Assembly (NCBI GenBank): GCA_963801255.1
Contig: CAWDEC010000012.1
Span: 248,001 to 312,000 of the forward strand
Reading direction: 5' to 3'
Source: JAICXG01 sp963801255
Lineage (GTDB): Bacteria; Verrucomicrobiota; Verrucomicrobiia; Chthoniobacterales; UBA10450
Length of the DNA: 64,000 nt
Every line of letters starts with the position of its first letter. Position 1 is the stretch's first letter. Below the pieces are notes generated by a model that saw only the letters and a list, made by a program, of their open reading frames with translations, was not told the DNA's origin and made no database searches. This document shows positions 25,750 to 34,361 of this stretch, in pieces. The position numbers and the translations under genes were made by a program.

Positions 25750-26952
25750 CTAATCCTCGGCTTTCTCCCCCGCCGGGCACATTTTGACCAACTTCGGGTC
25801 AAAGCGCCCAATGATTTCGACAAGGTCAGTCTGTGCCGCCATAACCGTGGCGATATCCTTGTAAACGCCAGGGACCTCGTCGAGTCCGGCGGAAAGCAGT
25901 GTAATTCCCAGCTCTGCAAGCAACTTTTTCACATCGCTCCAGGTAAAAGATTGCAGTGCTTTCGTGCGACTCATCACACGCCCGGCGCCATGCGAAGCGC
26001 TTTCGAGCGATGTCGGCTCGCCCTTGCCACGGACAAGAAATCCGGGCGAAGCCATTGAACCGGGAATCATGCCGAGTACACCAGTTGCCGCCGGAGTCGC
26101 GCCTTTGCGATGGACAATGATCTCGCGCTCCACCCCCTCGATCATATGCCGTTCCTTCCAGGCGAAGTTGTGATGGTTCTCGACCGCGAGCCGAACCTCT
26201 TCGCCTAACGAACGCGCGATGTGTTGATGAATGAGCGCGTGATTGGCGGCGGCGTAGCGACCCATTAAATTCATCGCTGCCCAATATTCCTGCCCGGCTT
26301 CCTCGGCCAGCGAAAGCCAGGACAGATGCTTCAATTCCTTCGACAACTCCGGGTGCTGCTCCATCGCCAGCCGGCTGTAATGCTGGCAAACCTGTGCACC
26401 AACTCCGCGCGAGCCGCTGTGCGTGAGCAGCGCCAGGTGCTCCCCGGCGGGCACGCCTAACGAGTCGTCACTTGTACTGAAAGCGCCGAACTCGACAAAA
26501 TGATTACCACTCCCGCTCGTCCCCAGTTGCGACCAGGCCTTGTCGCGCATTCGTTCGGTGACCGGCGATACCGTCCAATCTTCGTCCATCACGTCGTGCT
26601 CCCGGCGACGAGTGAAAACGCAACCAATTCCGAAGCGCGTCTCCCGCTCGATGATATGGGCAAGTCGATCTCTTTGCCCGGCAATGCGATTGGCCTTTGT
26701 CGCAAAGACCGTCAGTCGCATTCGGCAGGCGATATCCACACCGACTGCGTAAGGCACAACCGCGCTCTCCGTCGCAAGCACGCCGCCGATCGGCAAACCA
26801 TAACCCACGTGCGCATCCGGCATCAGCGCGCCGGCGACTGCCACTGGCAATGCGCAGGCATTCTCCATTTGCTGCACGGCCGACGGTTCAAGGTCGGAGC
26901 CCCATTGCCGCCATGGTGCAGCTTGCGAGCGCGGGACGAAGGCCGGTGGCAT
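25750..26952 (-). CDS. rtcB: RtcB family RNA ligase
   Basis: A 400-residue protein from ATG 26952 (MPPAFVPRSQ). The reading frame stays open upstream to about 27150 but offers no ATG or GTG there. Hallmarks are MPDAHVGYGLPIGG, VGVDIACRM (Mn Cys ligand), GSGNHF, HSGSRGVG, ENHHNFA and ASHGAGR (the guanylylated His). RtcB joins 2',3'-cyclic phosphate ends to 5'-OH ends, using GTP and Mn2+. Neither RtcA nor RtcR is present, so the ligase may serve damaged tRNA repair. Motif copies lie at 26204 and 26456. Confidence 0.93.
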   Translation of the reverse strand: MPPAFVPRSQAAPWRQWGSDLEPSAVQQMENACALPVAVAGALMPDAHVGYGLPIGGVLATESAVVPYAVGVDIACRMRLTVFATKANRIAGQRDRLAHIIERETRFGIGCVFTRRREHDVMDEDWTVSPVTERMRDKAWSQLGTSGSGNHFVEFGAFSTSDDSLGVPAGEHLALLTHSGSRGVGAQVCQHYSRLAMEQHPELSKELKHLSWLSLAEEAGQEYWAAMNLMGRYAAANHALIHQHIARSLGEEVRLAVENHHNFAWKERHMIEGVEREIIVHRKGATPAATGVLGMIPGSMASPGFLVRGKGEPTSLESASHGAGRVMSRTKALQSFTWSDVKKLLAELGITLLSAGLDEVPGVYKDIATVMAAQTDLVEIIGRFDPKLVKMCPAGEKAED

Positions 26953-27148
26953 TATCGAACGCGCCAACTCTCCCGCCTCCAGATCGTCGAAACACCTCTC
27001 CGTTCGCCTAACAATGCGCTGAAGCTTCGTCTCGACCTCAGCGCGAGTGAAGCGGCGTACCTGACCAGGCCAATCCTGGCATGCTCGCCGGGAGAAGGGA
27101 TTGTGGCTTTCCGACCGCTTTCCCCAATCGTAATCATTGCCTTGTTCG

Positions 27149-28705
27149 TTAGGGAACTGCTTGATTGGCGGAAGACGGAGGACCGGTAACCCGTCTCTTG
27201 AACTGGAGAAACTTCGCTTTGTGGGTTCGCGCGCGATGTATCTTGCTCGGCGATGGCGAAAGTTGTGCCGCCGTCGTCTCCGCCGCAGAAGTTGTCTCAG
27301 ACTCGCTCTGCGGGACGGCAGGCGCGGCGAGCGGTTTTGCTTCTGCCAGTGGTTGACCGGCACTCGACGGCCTGGACTTGATTTCGATCCGCGGCAGCTC
27401 CGCGTTCTCCCGATCCAAAACATTACTCAAGCGAAAAAGCGCCGCCATCATATCGCGGGCATTAGGATTAAAAATGCCACCGTGGCCGTTGAGAATTTCC
27501 TTCGGCACTTTCACAATCCAAAATGGCGACCGCTGTTTTGCATCGCCGGTATATTGGAGCCGCCACCATCGCCAAACGGTCGTTTTGCCGGCAGCCGTTT
27601 CTTCGCCGCCAGTGGCAAAGATGGGTGTTGCTTGATTATCAGCGCCGCTTGCCGGCAGCGCCTGAGGAAATTCGAGATTTTCCTCGAACGCGCGAGGCCG
27701 CCGCGGCATTGGCAGTTCGCCGGTCAGAGGCACGATCGCGTGATCGAGCAGCCGCTCGTTATGTCCGGGGGTGTGGTTGAAGAAGAGACGTTGGCTTACC
27801 CTCTGCCCACTGGTTTCGGGGCCATCGTAATCGCGATAAAGTTTTCCAATTCCAAAAATATTCGCGCCAATCGGGAACGCGAGACCGGTCGCCGAATCAG
27901 TCTCCGAGGTGACCGAGATAATGCGTGGTTCATCCTTCAGATAACAGCCGGAATCGTCCGGCGCCTGATAACACTTCCGTGCGGTATCGAAGCTTAAAGT
28001 CGCGGTCATCATGTCGCGCATCTCTTTGGCGTAGATCGATTCGGCGGCCGAATTGATCAGCAAAATGAAATCCGCCGGCACGACCGGTTTGCCGGTGAGA
28101 ATCCCACCGGTCATTGCCTGCTCTACGGCTCGCTCAACCACGAGCGCACCGAAGGAGTGCCCGATGAGAATCGTACGTGCGGCACTGGACCGATGTCGCG
28201 CCTCGTAAACAACGCGAAAAATTGCCTCCGTAATGGTGTTACTACTTCCAATTCGGGTCGCAGCGTCCTTGCGATTCTCAAAGCTAAGAACTTTTAGCAG
28301 AGGATCGTAGGCCTGTTTTCCACGCCATCCGAGATAGACACCAACAACCTGATAGTTGAGCTCTCGCACGCGGTCGGTGCGAGCCAGCTTCTCGAGGACA
28401 TTGCGAAACTGAGGGACATCGTAAACCTCGTCGCTGGCGTTGTTCTGCCAGCCATGCGCATAAACGACGAGAAGTGGTTTGCGCGTTTGTTTAATGAGAC
28501 CAACCGCCGCAGCAAGCTGCGCCCGATCCCAGAAGTCTCCCTGCTCGTCGAACTCAATAAAGCCAAGATCGTAATCGCGCGCGCCACGCAACCGAGGCTC
28601 GGTTGCAGCGTTGCCCGGTCGAAAAGATTTATTTGGCAAACAACCCGGAAACAGGCCCATCAGTGCGAGCGAGGCCGCAAGTCGCAGGAGGATTTTGCGC
28701 AACAT
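27149..28705 (-). CDS. Alpha/beta-hydrolase-like lipoprotein
   Basis: A 518-residue protein with a lipobox (LALMGLFPGC, Cys about residue 22), so exported and lipid-anchored. A serine-hydrolase nucleophile elbow GHSFGALV follows an LLVVYAHGWQNN oxyanion loop, consistent with an alpha/beta-hydrolase fold. A His candidate is in FNHTPGHNERLLDHA. The C-terminus has a low-complexity Ala/Pro/Glu-rich tail. The substrate is unknown. The stop TAA is inside a CCTAACGA copy (27146-27153). Confidence 0.7.
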   Translation of the reverse strand: MLRKILLRLAASLALMGLFPGCLPNKSFRPGNAATEPRLRGARDYDLGFIEFDEQGDFWDRAQLAAAVGLIKQTRKPLLVVYAHGWQNNASDEVYDVPQFRNVLEKLARTDRVRELNYQVVGVYLGWRGKQAYDPLLKVLSFENRKDAATRIGSSNTITEAIFRVVYEARHRSSAARTILIGHSFGALVVERAVEQAMTGGILTGKPVVPADFILLINSAAESIYAKEMRDMMTATLSFDTARKCYQAPDDSGCYLKDEPRIISVTSETDSATGLAFPIGANIFGIGKLYRDYDGPETSGQRVSQRLFFNHTPGHNERLLDHAIVPLTGELPMPRRPRAFEENLEFPQALPASGADNQATPIFATGGEETAAGKTTVWRWWRLQYTGDAKQRSPFWIVKVPKEILNGHGGIFNPNARDMMAALFRLSNVLDRENAELPRIEIKSRPSSAGQPLAEAKPLAAPAVPQSESETTSAAETTAAQLSPSPSKIHRARTHKAKFLQFKRRVTGPPSSANQAVP

Positions 28706-28848
28706 TGTTCTTTCCCGGATCCCGGCGCGATTGGAACAGAACGCTTCGACAAAGGCAACACCCCTCGAGTGAAAGGCACGACGTTATCGTTAGGCGAATC
28801 AAGCTTCGCCCTGCGGCCGGACTGTCGTTAGGTGCGCGCCGGCACCTT

Positions 28849-29979
28849 TTACCCGCGCTCTTCGATCGGAACGACTTTCTTTCCCACTGGCTCGCCGATG
28901 TATTCGCTCAACGGCCGGTAGAGACGGTTATCTTCAAGCTGCTCGAGAACGTGTGCGCACCAACCGGAGCAGCGGGCGATGGCAAAGACCGGCGTGAATA
29001 GATCGGTCGGTATGCCTAACGAATAGTAAACCGTCGCCGAATAGAAATCGACGTTCGCGTTCAAATTCTTCTTTTCCTTCATCAACTGGGCGATGCGCTC
29101 CGACATTTTGATCCACTTCGGCTCACCCAATTGCGTACTCAATTTCACGCCCATGCGCTGAAGATGCGGCGCGCGCGGATCGAGCGTCTTATAAACGCGA
29201 TGACCAATCCCCATGATTTTCTTCTTTTCCGCCAACATGCGATCGACATAAGCGTCCACTTTGTCTTCGCTGCCGATTTCCTCCAGCATGTGAATCACCC
29301 CTTCGTTCGCACCGCCGTGCAATGGCCCTTTCAACGTGCCGATGGCTGATGTAATCGCGGAATAAAAATCCGTCAGGGTCGCAATCGTCACCCGCGCGCT
29401 GAAGGTCGACGCATTCATGCCGTGATCCGCATGCAGAACAAATGCGACATCAAGGGTGTCGCTTGCGTCCTTCGGCTGTGGCTCGCCGTTGATCAAATAG
29501 AGAAAGTGCTCCGCCTCCGTCAGATCATCACGCACCGGCGGCAAAGTTTTCCCCTGACGCGCGCGATGAAAATAGGCCGCGATCACTCCGATCTTCGCCG
29601 TGATGCTGCGCGCGCGCCGCTCGTTAATCTCACGTGTCGCTTGCTTGTCCATCTCTGGATCGTAAAGCCCGAGCATCGAAATCGCAGTGCGCATCACATC
29701 CATGGGGTTTGCGGTTTTCGGTGCGGTCCTGATGAAATCGATCACGCCGCCGGGCAGCTCGCGTTCCGCGCGCAGCTTCCTTACAAAATCATTCAGCTCA
29801 GCGCGATTTGGCAGATGCCCTTTCCACAAAAGGAAAACGACCTCCTTGTAATCAACTTTGCCAACCAGCTCGTTGATATCGTAGCCGCGGTAGATGAGCT
29901 GGCCCTTGTCGCCGATGACGTCGCTTAACGCGGTCGTGTTCGCGACAATCCCTTCCAATCCCTTTGCTATTACGGGCAT
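28849..29979 (-). CDS. gltA: Citrate synthase (type II, short form)
   Basis: Condenses oxaloacetate and acetyl-CoA. From ATG 29979 it has 376 residues. The start is set by TGATG overlap with sucD. Motifs: RGYDINELV, LKGPLHGGANEGV (catalytic His), MGIGHRVYK and NVDFYSATVYYSLGIP (Asp). A 2-methylcitrate synthase is a related option that sequence alone cannot exclude, but the sucCD context suggests TCA. Motif copies lie at 28787 and 28825, downstream of the stop. Confidence 0.92.
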   Translation of the reverse strand: MPVIAKGLEGIVANTTALSDVIGDKGQLIYRGYDINELVGKVDYKEVVFLLWKGHLPNRAELNDFVRKLRAERELPGGVIDFIRTAPKTANPMDVMRTAISMLGLYDPEMDKQATREINERRARSITAKIGVIAAYFHRARQGKTLPPVRDDLTEAEHFLYLINGEPQPKDASDTLDVAFVLHADHGMNASTFSARVTIATLTDFYSAITSAIGTLKGPLHGGANEGVIHMLEEIGSEDKVDAYVDRMLAEKKKIMGIGHRVYKTLDPRAPHLQRMGVKLSTQLGEPKWIKMSERIAQLMKEKKNLNANVDFYSATVYYSLGIPTDLFTPVFAIARCSGWCAHVLEQLEDNRLYRPLSEYIGEPVGKKVVPIEERG

Positions 29980-30860
29980 CAGCTTCGCTCCTTCATCTGC
30001 GCAATCAGCGTGTCCGCCATTGTCGCCGGTGTATCGGCAACTGCAATGCCTGCGGCCTTGAGCGCCGCAATTTTTCCCGCCGCCGTTCCTTTGCCGCCAG
30101 AGACGATCGCACCGGCATGCCCCATCCGACGTCCTGGCGGCGCGGTCGCACCGGCGATAAAGGCGGCAACCGGCTTTTTGCAATTGTCTTTGATCCACGC
30201 CGCCGCTTCTTCCTCGGCCGATCCGCCGATTTCACCGATCAGGATCATCGCTTCGGTTTTCGGATCGCTGCTGAAAAGCTTCACTGCGTCGAGGTGCGAC
30301 ATGCCGTTAATCGGATCGCCGCCAATGCCAATGCAGGTCGATTGTCCGTAACCGCGAGAGGTGAGTTGCCAGACCGCTTCGTAAGTGAGCGTGCCGCTCC
30401 GCGAAATCACGCCAACGTTGCCCGGCTTATGGATGTAGCCGGGCATAATGCCAATCTTGCATTCCCCCGGCGTGATAATCCCAGGACAATTCGGACCGAT
30501 GAGCCGCGATTTTTTTCCGGCCATCTGGGCTTTCACTCGCATCATGTCCATCACCGGAATGCCTTCCGTGATGCAAATGACCAGCTCAACGCCGGCATCG
30601 ACCGCCTCCAGGATCGAATCGGCCGCGCTGGGCGCGGGGACGAAAATCACGGACGCGTTGCAGCCGGTTTCCTCGCGGGCTTCCCAAACGGTGTCGAAAA
30701 CTGGAACTTTGTTGTCAAACGTCTGTCCGCCTTTTCCCGGCGTCACGCCGGCCACGACCTTCGTCCCGTACTCCATGCATTGCCGGGCATGAAAACCGCC
30801 GGCGCTGCCGGTGATTCCCTGGACGCAGAGACGGGTAGTTTTGTCGACCAGGACGGACAT
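29979..30860 (-). CDS. sucD: Succinyl-CoA synthetase alpha subunit
   Basis: A 293-residue alpha subunit. CoA-binding motif VQGITGSAGGFHARQCMEYGT, active-site phosphohistidine in GHAGAIVSGGKGTA, and GPNCPGIITPGECKIGIMPG are diagnostic. It pairs with SucC to couple succinyl-CoA hydrolysis to nucleotide phosphorylation. It is separated from sucC by two VOC genes, which is unusual. A motif copy (30860-30867) spans the preceding stop and its ATG (GCC-TAA-CG-ATG). Confidence 0.96.
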   Translation of the reverse strand: MSVLVDKTTRLCVQGITGSAGGFHARQCMEYGTKVVAGVTPGKGGQTFDNKVPVFDTVWEAREETGCNASVIFVPAPSAADSILEAVDAGVELVICITEGIPVMDMMRVKAQMAGKKSRLIGPNCPGIITPGECKIGIMPGYIHKPGNVGVISRSGTLTYEAVWQLTSRGYGQSTCIGIGGDPINGMSHLDAVKLFSSDPKTEAMILIGEIGGSAEEEAAAWIKDNCKKPVAAFIAGATAPPGRRMGHAGAIVSGGKGTAAGKIAALKAAGIAVADTPATMADTLIAQMKERS

Positions 30861-30862
30861 CG

Positions 30863-31219
30863 TTAGGCTGACTTGCGCTTGTGGACGACAAGTTTGTTGC
30901 CATCCGGATCGCGGAATTGCGCCATGAAACAGACGGGCGTTTCCGTTTTTTCCATGTCGAACTTCACGCCACGCTCTTTCAAGGTCGCGATCGTTTTGTC
31001 GATATCGTCCACTTCAAAGGAAATGGTCGTTCCGTCGCGCGAGGGCTGCCAATTCGGATGCTGTCCCACGCCGATGGTAACGCCGCCAACGTCGAATTCC
31101 GCCCACGGAAAACCTTCCGGGGAGGACTCCAGTTTCAGTTCCAAAGTCTCTTGATAAAATTTCTTCGACTTCGCGAAATCCGAAACCGCCACCGCGACAA
31201 AAGCAATTTCTTTGATCAT
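30863..31219 (-). CDS. VOC (glyoxalase/bleomycin resistance) family protein 2
   Basis: A 118-residue VOC-fold protein from ATG 31219 (MIKEIAFVAVAVSD); a GTG at 31231 directly after the motif is a possible earlier start. It repeats the betaalphabetabetabeta plan: SKKFYQETLELKLE, GTTISFEVDDIDKTIATLKERGVKFD, FRDPDGNKLVVH. The usual first-strand metal His and the closing Glu are replaced (FVAVAV, NKLVVH), so metal binding is doubtful. It sits between two subunit genes of one enzyme. Function unknown. Confidence 0.8.
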   Translation of the reverse strand: MIKEIAFVAVAVSDFAKSKKFYQETLELKLESSPEGFPWAEFDVGGVTIGVGQHPNWQPSRDGTTISFEVDDIDKTIATLKERGVKFDMEKTETPVCFMAQFRDPDGNKLVVHKRKSA

Positions 31220-31234
31220 ATCGTTCCGCACTCG

Positions 31235-31597
31235 TTAGGCATTCTTTAGTTTATGGATGATGATTTTGTTGCCGTCGGGATCCTGCACCACCGCCATGCG
31301 ACAAACCGGGCTTTCAACATTCTCGGTATCAAACTTTGCGCCAGCCGCTTTCAGATCGTTGATCGCATTCTCGAAATCATCCACCTCGATCGCGACACTG
31401 GTTCCATCCGGCGACGGTTTCCATTGATCGCCCACGCTCCCAATCGCGAGCGTGCCACCACCGATTTCGTATTCAATCCAAACGCCTTCGCTGAAATCGG
31501 CTGAAGGCTTGAGACCAAGCACCTCTTCGTAAAAGGCGCGCGCGCGTTTGATGTCGGTCACAGGAATGCCGGTGAAGGCGATGTCGGTCACTTTCAT
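31235..31597 (-). CDS. VOC (glyoxalase/bleomycin resistance) family protein 1
   Basis: A 120-residue paralogue of the VOC gene downstream, with IPVTDIKRARAFYEEVLGLKP, VAIEVDDFENAINDLKAAGAKFD and VQDPDGNKIIIHKLKNA. As in the sister protein, first-strand and last-strand metal ligands are missing. Its ATG overlaps the sucC stop by four bases, so it is translated with sucC. Its stop TAA is inside a motif copy (31232-31239). A tandem duplication is the simplest origin. The role in the sucCD context is unknown. Confidence 0.8.
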   Translation of the reverse strand: MKVTDIAFTGIPVTDIKRARAFYEEVLGLKPSADFSEGVWIEYEIGGGTLAIGSVGDQWKPSPDGTSVAIEVDDFENAINDLKAAGAKFDTENVESPVCRMAVVQDPDGNKIIIHKLKNA

Positions 31598-32784
31598 TGT
31601 TTTTCCCGGGCGGCTTCGACCGCCTTTTTCGCTGCATCGCCGAGATCATCCGCCGTGATCAACGACAGGCCGCTCTCTTTCAAGAGCTGCTTGCCCTCCT
31701 TAACATTCGTGCCTTCCAGCCTAACGACTAAAGGAACCGACAACTTTACGGCCTTGGCAGCGCTGAGGATTCCCTGCGCAATCACATCGCACTTGGCAAT
31801 ACCGCCAAAAATGTTGACCAGAATCGCTTCGACGCGCTTATCCGCGACGAGGATCTTGAAAGCCTCTGTCACCTGCTCCTCCGTTGCGCTACCGCCGACA
31901 TCAAGAAAGTTAGCCGGGCTGCCGCCGTAAAATTTGATGATGTCCATCGTGGCCATGGCGAGGCCGGCGCCATTTACGAGACAGGCAATATTGCCATCAA
32001 GGCCGATGTAATTAAGCCCATGTTTTGAAGCTTCAACTTCACGCGGATCTTCTTCCGCCGTGTCGCGCATCGCGGCGATTTCGGGGTGCCGATAAAGAGC
32101 GTTGTCGTCGAAATTAAATTTTGCATCCAGCGCCAACACTTCGCCATTCGTGGTCACGACGAGCGGATTCACTTCTACCATCGAGCAATCCGATTCGATA
32201 AAGGTGCGATAAAGCGCGCTGAAAAGCTTTGCCGCCGGTTTGATTTGCTCGGAAGCAAACCCGAGCTGCCTGGCTAGCTTGCGCGTCTGAAAAGGTTGTA
32301 AACCAGCGAGCGGGTTCACCGACTCGCGAATGATCTTCTCGGGCGATTTCTCCGCCACGGCTTCAATCTCTACGCCGCCCTCTGTGCTCGCGACGATGAG
32401 AGGCGCGGCCGTCGCGCGATCCAGCAAAACGGCAAAATAGATTTCGCGCGCGATATCCGCGGATTCCGCAACCAGTACCTGATTCACCACGCGTCCCACC
32501 TCGCCGGTCTGATGCGTAACCAGCGTTTGCCCCAGCATTTTGCTCGCGACCTCGCGCGCTTCAGCAGGCGATTTCACGATGTGAACGCCGCCTTTGAACC
32601 CGTTTCTAAACATCCCCTTCCCGCGCCCGCCGGCATGTACCTGCGCCTTGACCACGATCTCGCCAGCGCCGATTTCGCGGGCAATTTCATCGGCCTCGTC
32701 GGGAGTGGCCGCGACCTTTCCGCGCGTCGTCGCCGCGCCGAATTTCTCGAGCAATTCTTTGGCCTGGTATTCGTGGATGTTCAT
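31594..32784 (-). CDS. sucC: Succinyl-CoA synthetase beta subunit
   Basis: A 396-residue ATP-grasp subunit from ATG 32784 (MNIHEYQAKELLEKFG, the family's start). Further marks are VKAQVHAGGRGKG, LDVGGSATEEQVTEAFKIL and VNIFGGIAKCDVIAQGI. It binds nucleotide and pairs with SucD. The start at 32784 is chosen because the upstream in-frame codons are not family-like. It overlaps the next VOC gene and heads the sucC-VOC-VOC-sucD-gltA operon. A motif copy lies at 31720. Confidence 0.95.
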   Translation of the reverse strand: MNIHEYQAKELLEKFGAATTRGKVAATPDEADEIAREIGAGEIVVKAQVHAGGRGKGMFRNGFKGGVHIVKSPAEAREVASKMLGQTLVTHQTGEVGRVVNQVLVAESADIAREIYFAVLLDRATAAPLIVASTEGGVEIEAVAEKSPEKIIRESVNPLAGLQPFQTRKLARQLGFASEQIKPAAKLFSALYRTFIESDCSMVEVNPLVVTTNGEVLALDAKFNFDDNALYRHPEIAAMRDTAEEDPREVEASKHGLNYIGLDGNIACLVNGAGLAMATMDIIKFYGGSPANFLDVGGSATEEQVTEAFKILVADKRVEAILVNIFGGIAKCDVIAQGILSAAKAVKLSVPLVVRLEGTNVKEGKQLLKESGLSLITADDLGDAAKKAVEAAREKQ

Positions 32785-32891
32785 ACGGGGCGCGAGCACT
32801 AAGCCCGCGAACCATGCCTTGAGCAATCGAATTTTCCCGCCTACGGCAAATCACACGCCTCAGCCAGGCCGACCTCAGTTTGCCCTTACAG

Positions 32892-34190
32892 TTAGAGATC
32901 CGCCTCCATCTCGATCGAGTCGAGATAGACCGAAATCGGGTCGCGACGGCGGAGCGATTTGCTGTCCGCAGGCGGTTTCAACAGTGGAGTAAAGGCACCA
33001 CTCAAAGACTTGAGCTGAGTAGCTTCGTACCAGTTGAGATAGTCATCGATCGCCTTTGCTTGCCGCTCGATTGCGCCGCGGGAGCGCGAGATATGGTCGA
33101 GTCGTCCGGGCAGGCCGTGGGTCTTGCCGCGAAGGAGCAGTGCAACCACTTCGTACTCTTCCTGCACAATCGTTCGATAAAGCGGATGGACGCGCGCGCT
33201 GAGCAGACGCAACTGGCGCCCAACCAGTTCGAGCGCAGCGCGGTGCGCGAGAAATTTGCGAAACTGCTCATACTCGCCTAACGAATATTCCTTCGTCGCG
33301 CCATCTGGCGCGCGAATGCTAAAGCGCAGCAGACGATCAAGTTGCGCGGTGCTGGCAGCTGCGCTCAACAGTTCGTAGCGGTCGGCCGCCGAAAGGCGCG
33401 CCACAGCCAACGCCCACCATTTTCCCGGCGCCCGCGCCAGGATCTCAGGAAAATGAACGCGCAGATCCGCCAGCATGTCGTTAGGCGCAGCCGGGAGATG
33501 GTGAATGTATTGGACCAATTTTTGTCGGCCGCCGGGAGCATCGAGAAGCAGTTGAAGCAAGGCCTGCGAATACGCGCTGTAAAGTTTGCGCGAAGTGATG
33601 TCGAGTTGATCGCGCTTTTGCCTGACAACCACGTCGAGTGACGCGATCCGATTTTCCGTTACACATCGACGCAAAAGCTGCGCGTTTTCATCCCAGTCAG
33701 AGCCAGGTAGCAAGGCAAGGATGCCATCGAGGAGCCAATCAGGCGGCGCAACGTAAGGCGTGCCAGCGGGAACGTCGCCCCGCTCGCGATACATTATCTC
33801 AACCAAAATCGCTCGAAGTAGTTCGCGCTGCACTTCGGATGCTTGAAGGTCGCTCTTCACAACGAAATTGAGTTGTAGCTTCAGCCCGTAACCGAGCTGA
33901 CTCACCTGAAGGGAGCAGGTCGTGGCTTCAGGAAAGTTGGCCTGCGGATAATCCAGGTTGACGATCAGCGGCGTCTTCCAGTTGTCGTGCAGTTCAAGCA
34001 GATTGAGCAAATGTGCCTTCGTCTTTTCCGCTAGTTCGCAAATCGCGCCACGCACGGACACATCGCCTCCGTAGGCAACAAACTGTCGTGATGTGCTCAT
34101 GCTGCGTGGCTTTACGGCAGGGAACACGTTCGCGATTGCGAGTCCAAAACCAATTAAGGCCAGGACGACAGCTCTGGGGGGTCGGAGCAT
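32892..34190 (-). CDS. Exported hypothetical protein with degenerate peptidase MA-like fold
   Basis: A 432-residue protein with an N-terminal signal sequence (VVLALIGFGLAIANVFPAV). It has LLRAILVEIMYRER where a metallopeptidase HExxH would be, followed by PPDWLLDGILALL, which is the usual downstream WLxEG stretch of MA-clan peptidases. So it looks like a catalytically dead relative, as found for several verrucomicrobial proteins. Function unknown. Motif copies lie at 33277 and 33478. Confidence 0.6.
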   Translation of the reverse strand: MLRPPRAVVLALIGFGLAIANVFPAVKPRSMSTSRQFVAYGGDVSVRGAICELAEKTKAHLLNLLELHDNWKTPLIVNLDYPQANFPEATTCSLQVSQLGYGLKLQLNFVVKSDLQASEVQRELLRAILVEIMYRERGDVPAGTPYVAPPDWLLDGILALLPGSDWDENAQLLRRCVTENRIASLDVVVRQKRDQLDITSRKLYSAYSQALLQLLLDAPGGRQKLVQYIHHLPAAPNDMLADLRVHFPEILARAPGKWWALAVARLSAADRYELLSAAASTAQLDRLLRFSIRAPDGATKEYSLGEYEQFRKFLAHRAALELVGRQLRLLSARVHPLYRTIVQEEYEVVALLLRGKTHGLPGRLDHISRSRGAIERQAKAIDDYLNWYEATQLKSLSGAFTPLLKPPADSKSLRRRDPISVYLDSIEMEADL

Positions 34191-34361
34191 GGGGGCAAGC
34201 CGAGGCTAACCCGGTTTTGGCTTCGTTGAAAAGCGGAAAAAGCCAAATGCGCTATCGCTCATCATCTACTCAAGTCGCTGGGCTTGGGTAGCGGTTTTAA
34301 ACGCCCGGTCGAAGTGTTTCGACGGCGCCTTTTCTTTCTCCGGAAACTGAAAGCCCAGTCG

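Noticed and set aside
26952..27423. Longer N-terminus for RtcB
   Set aside because: The upstream frame is open but has no ATG or GTG, runs into the lipoprotein gene, and the canonical RtcB start fits ATG 26952.
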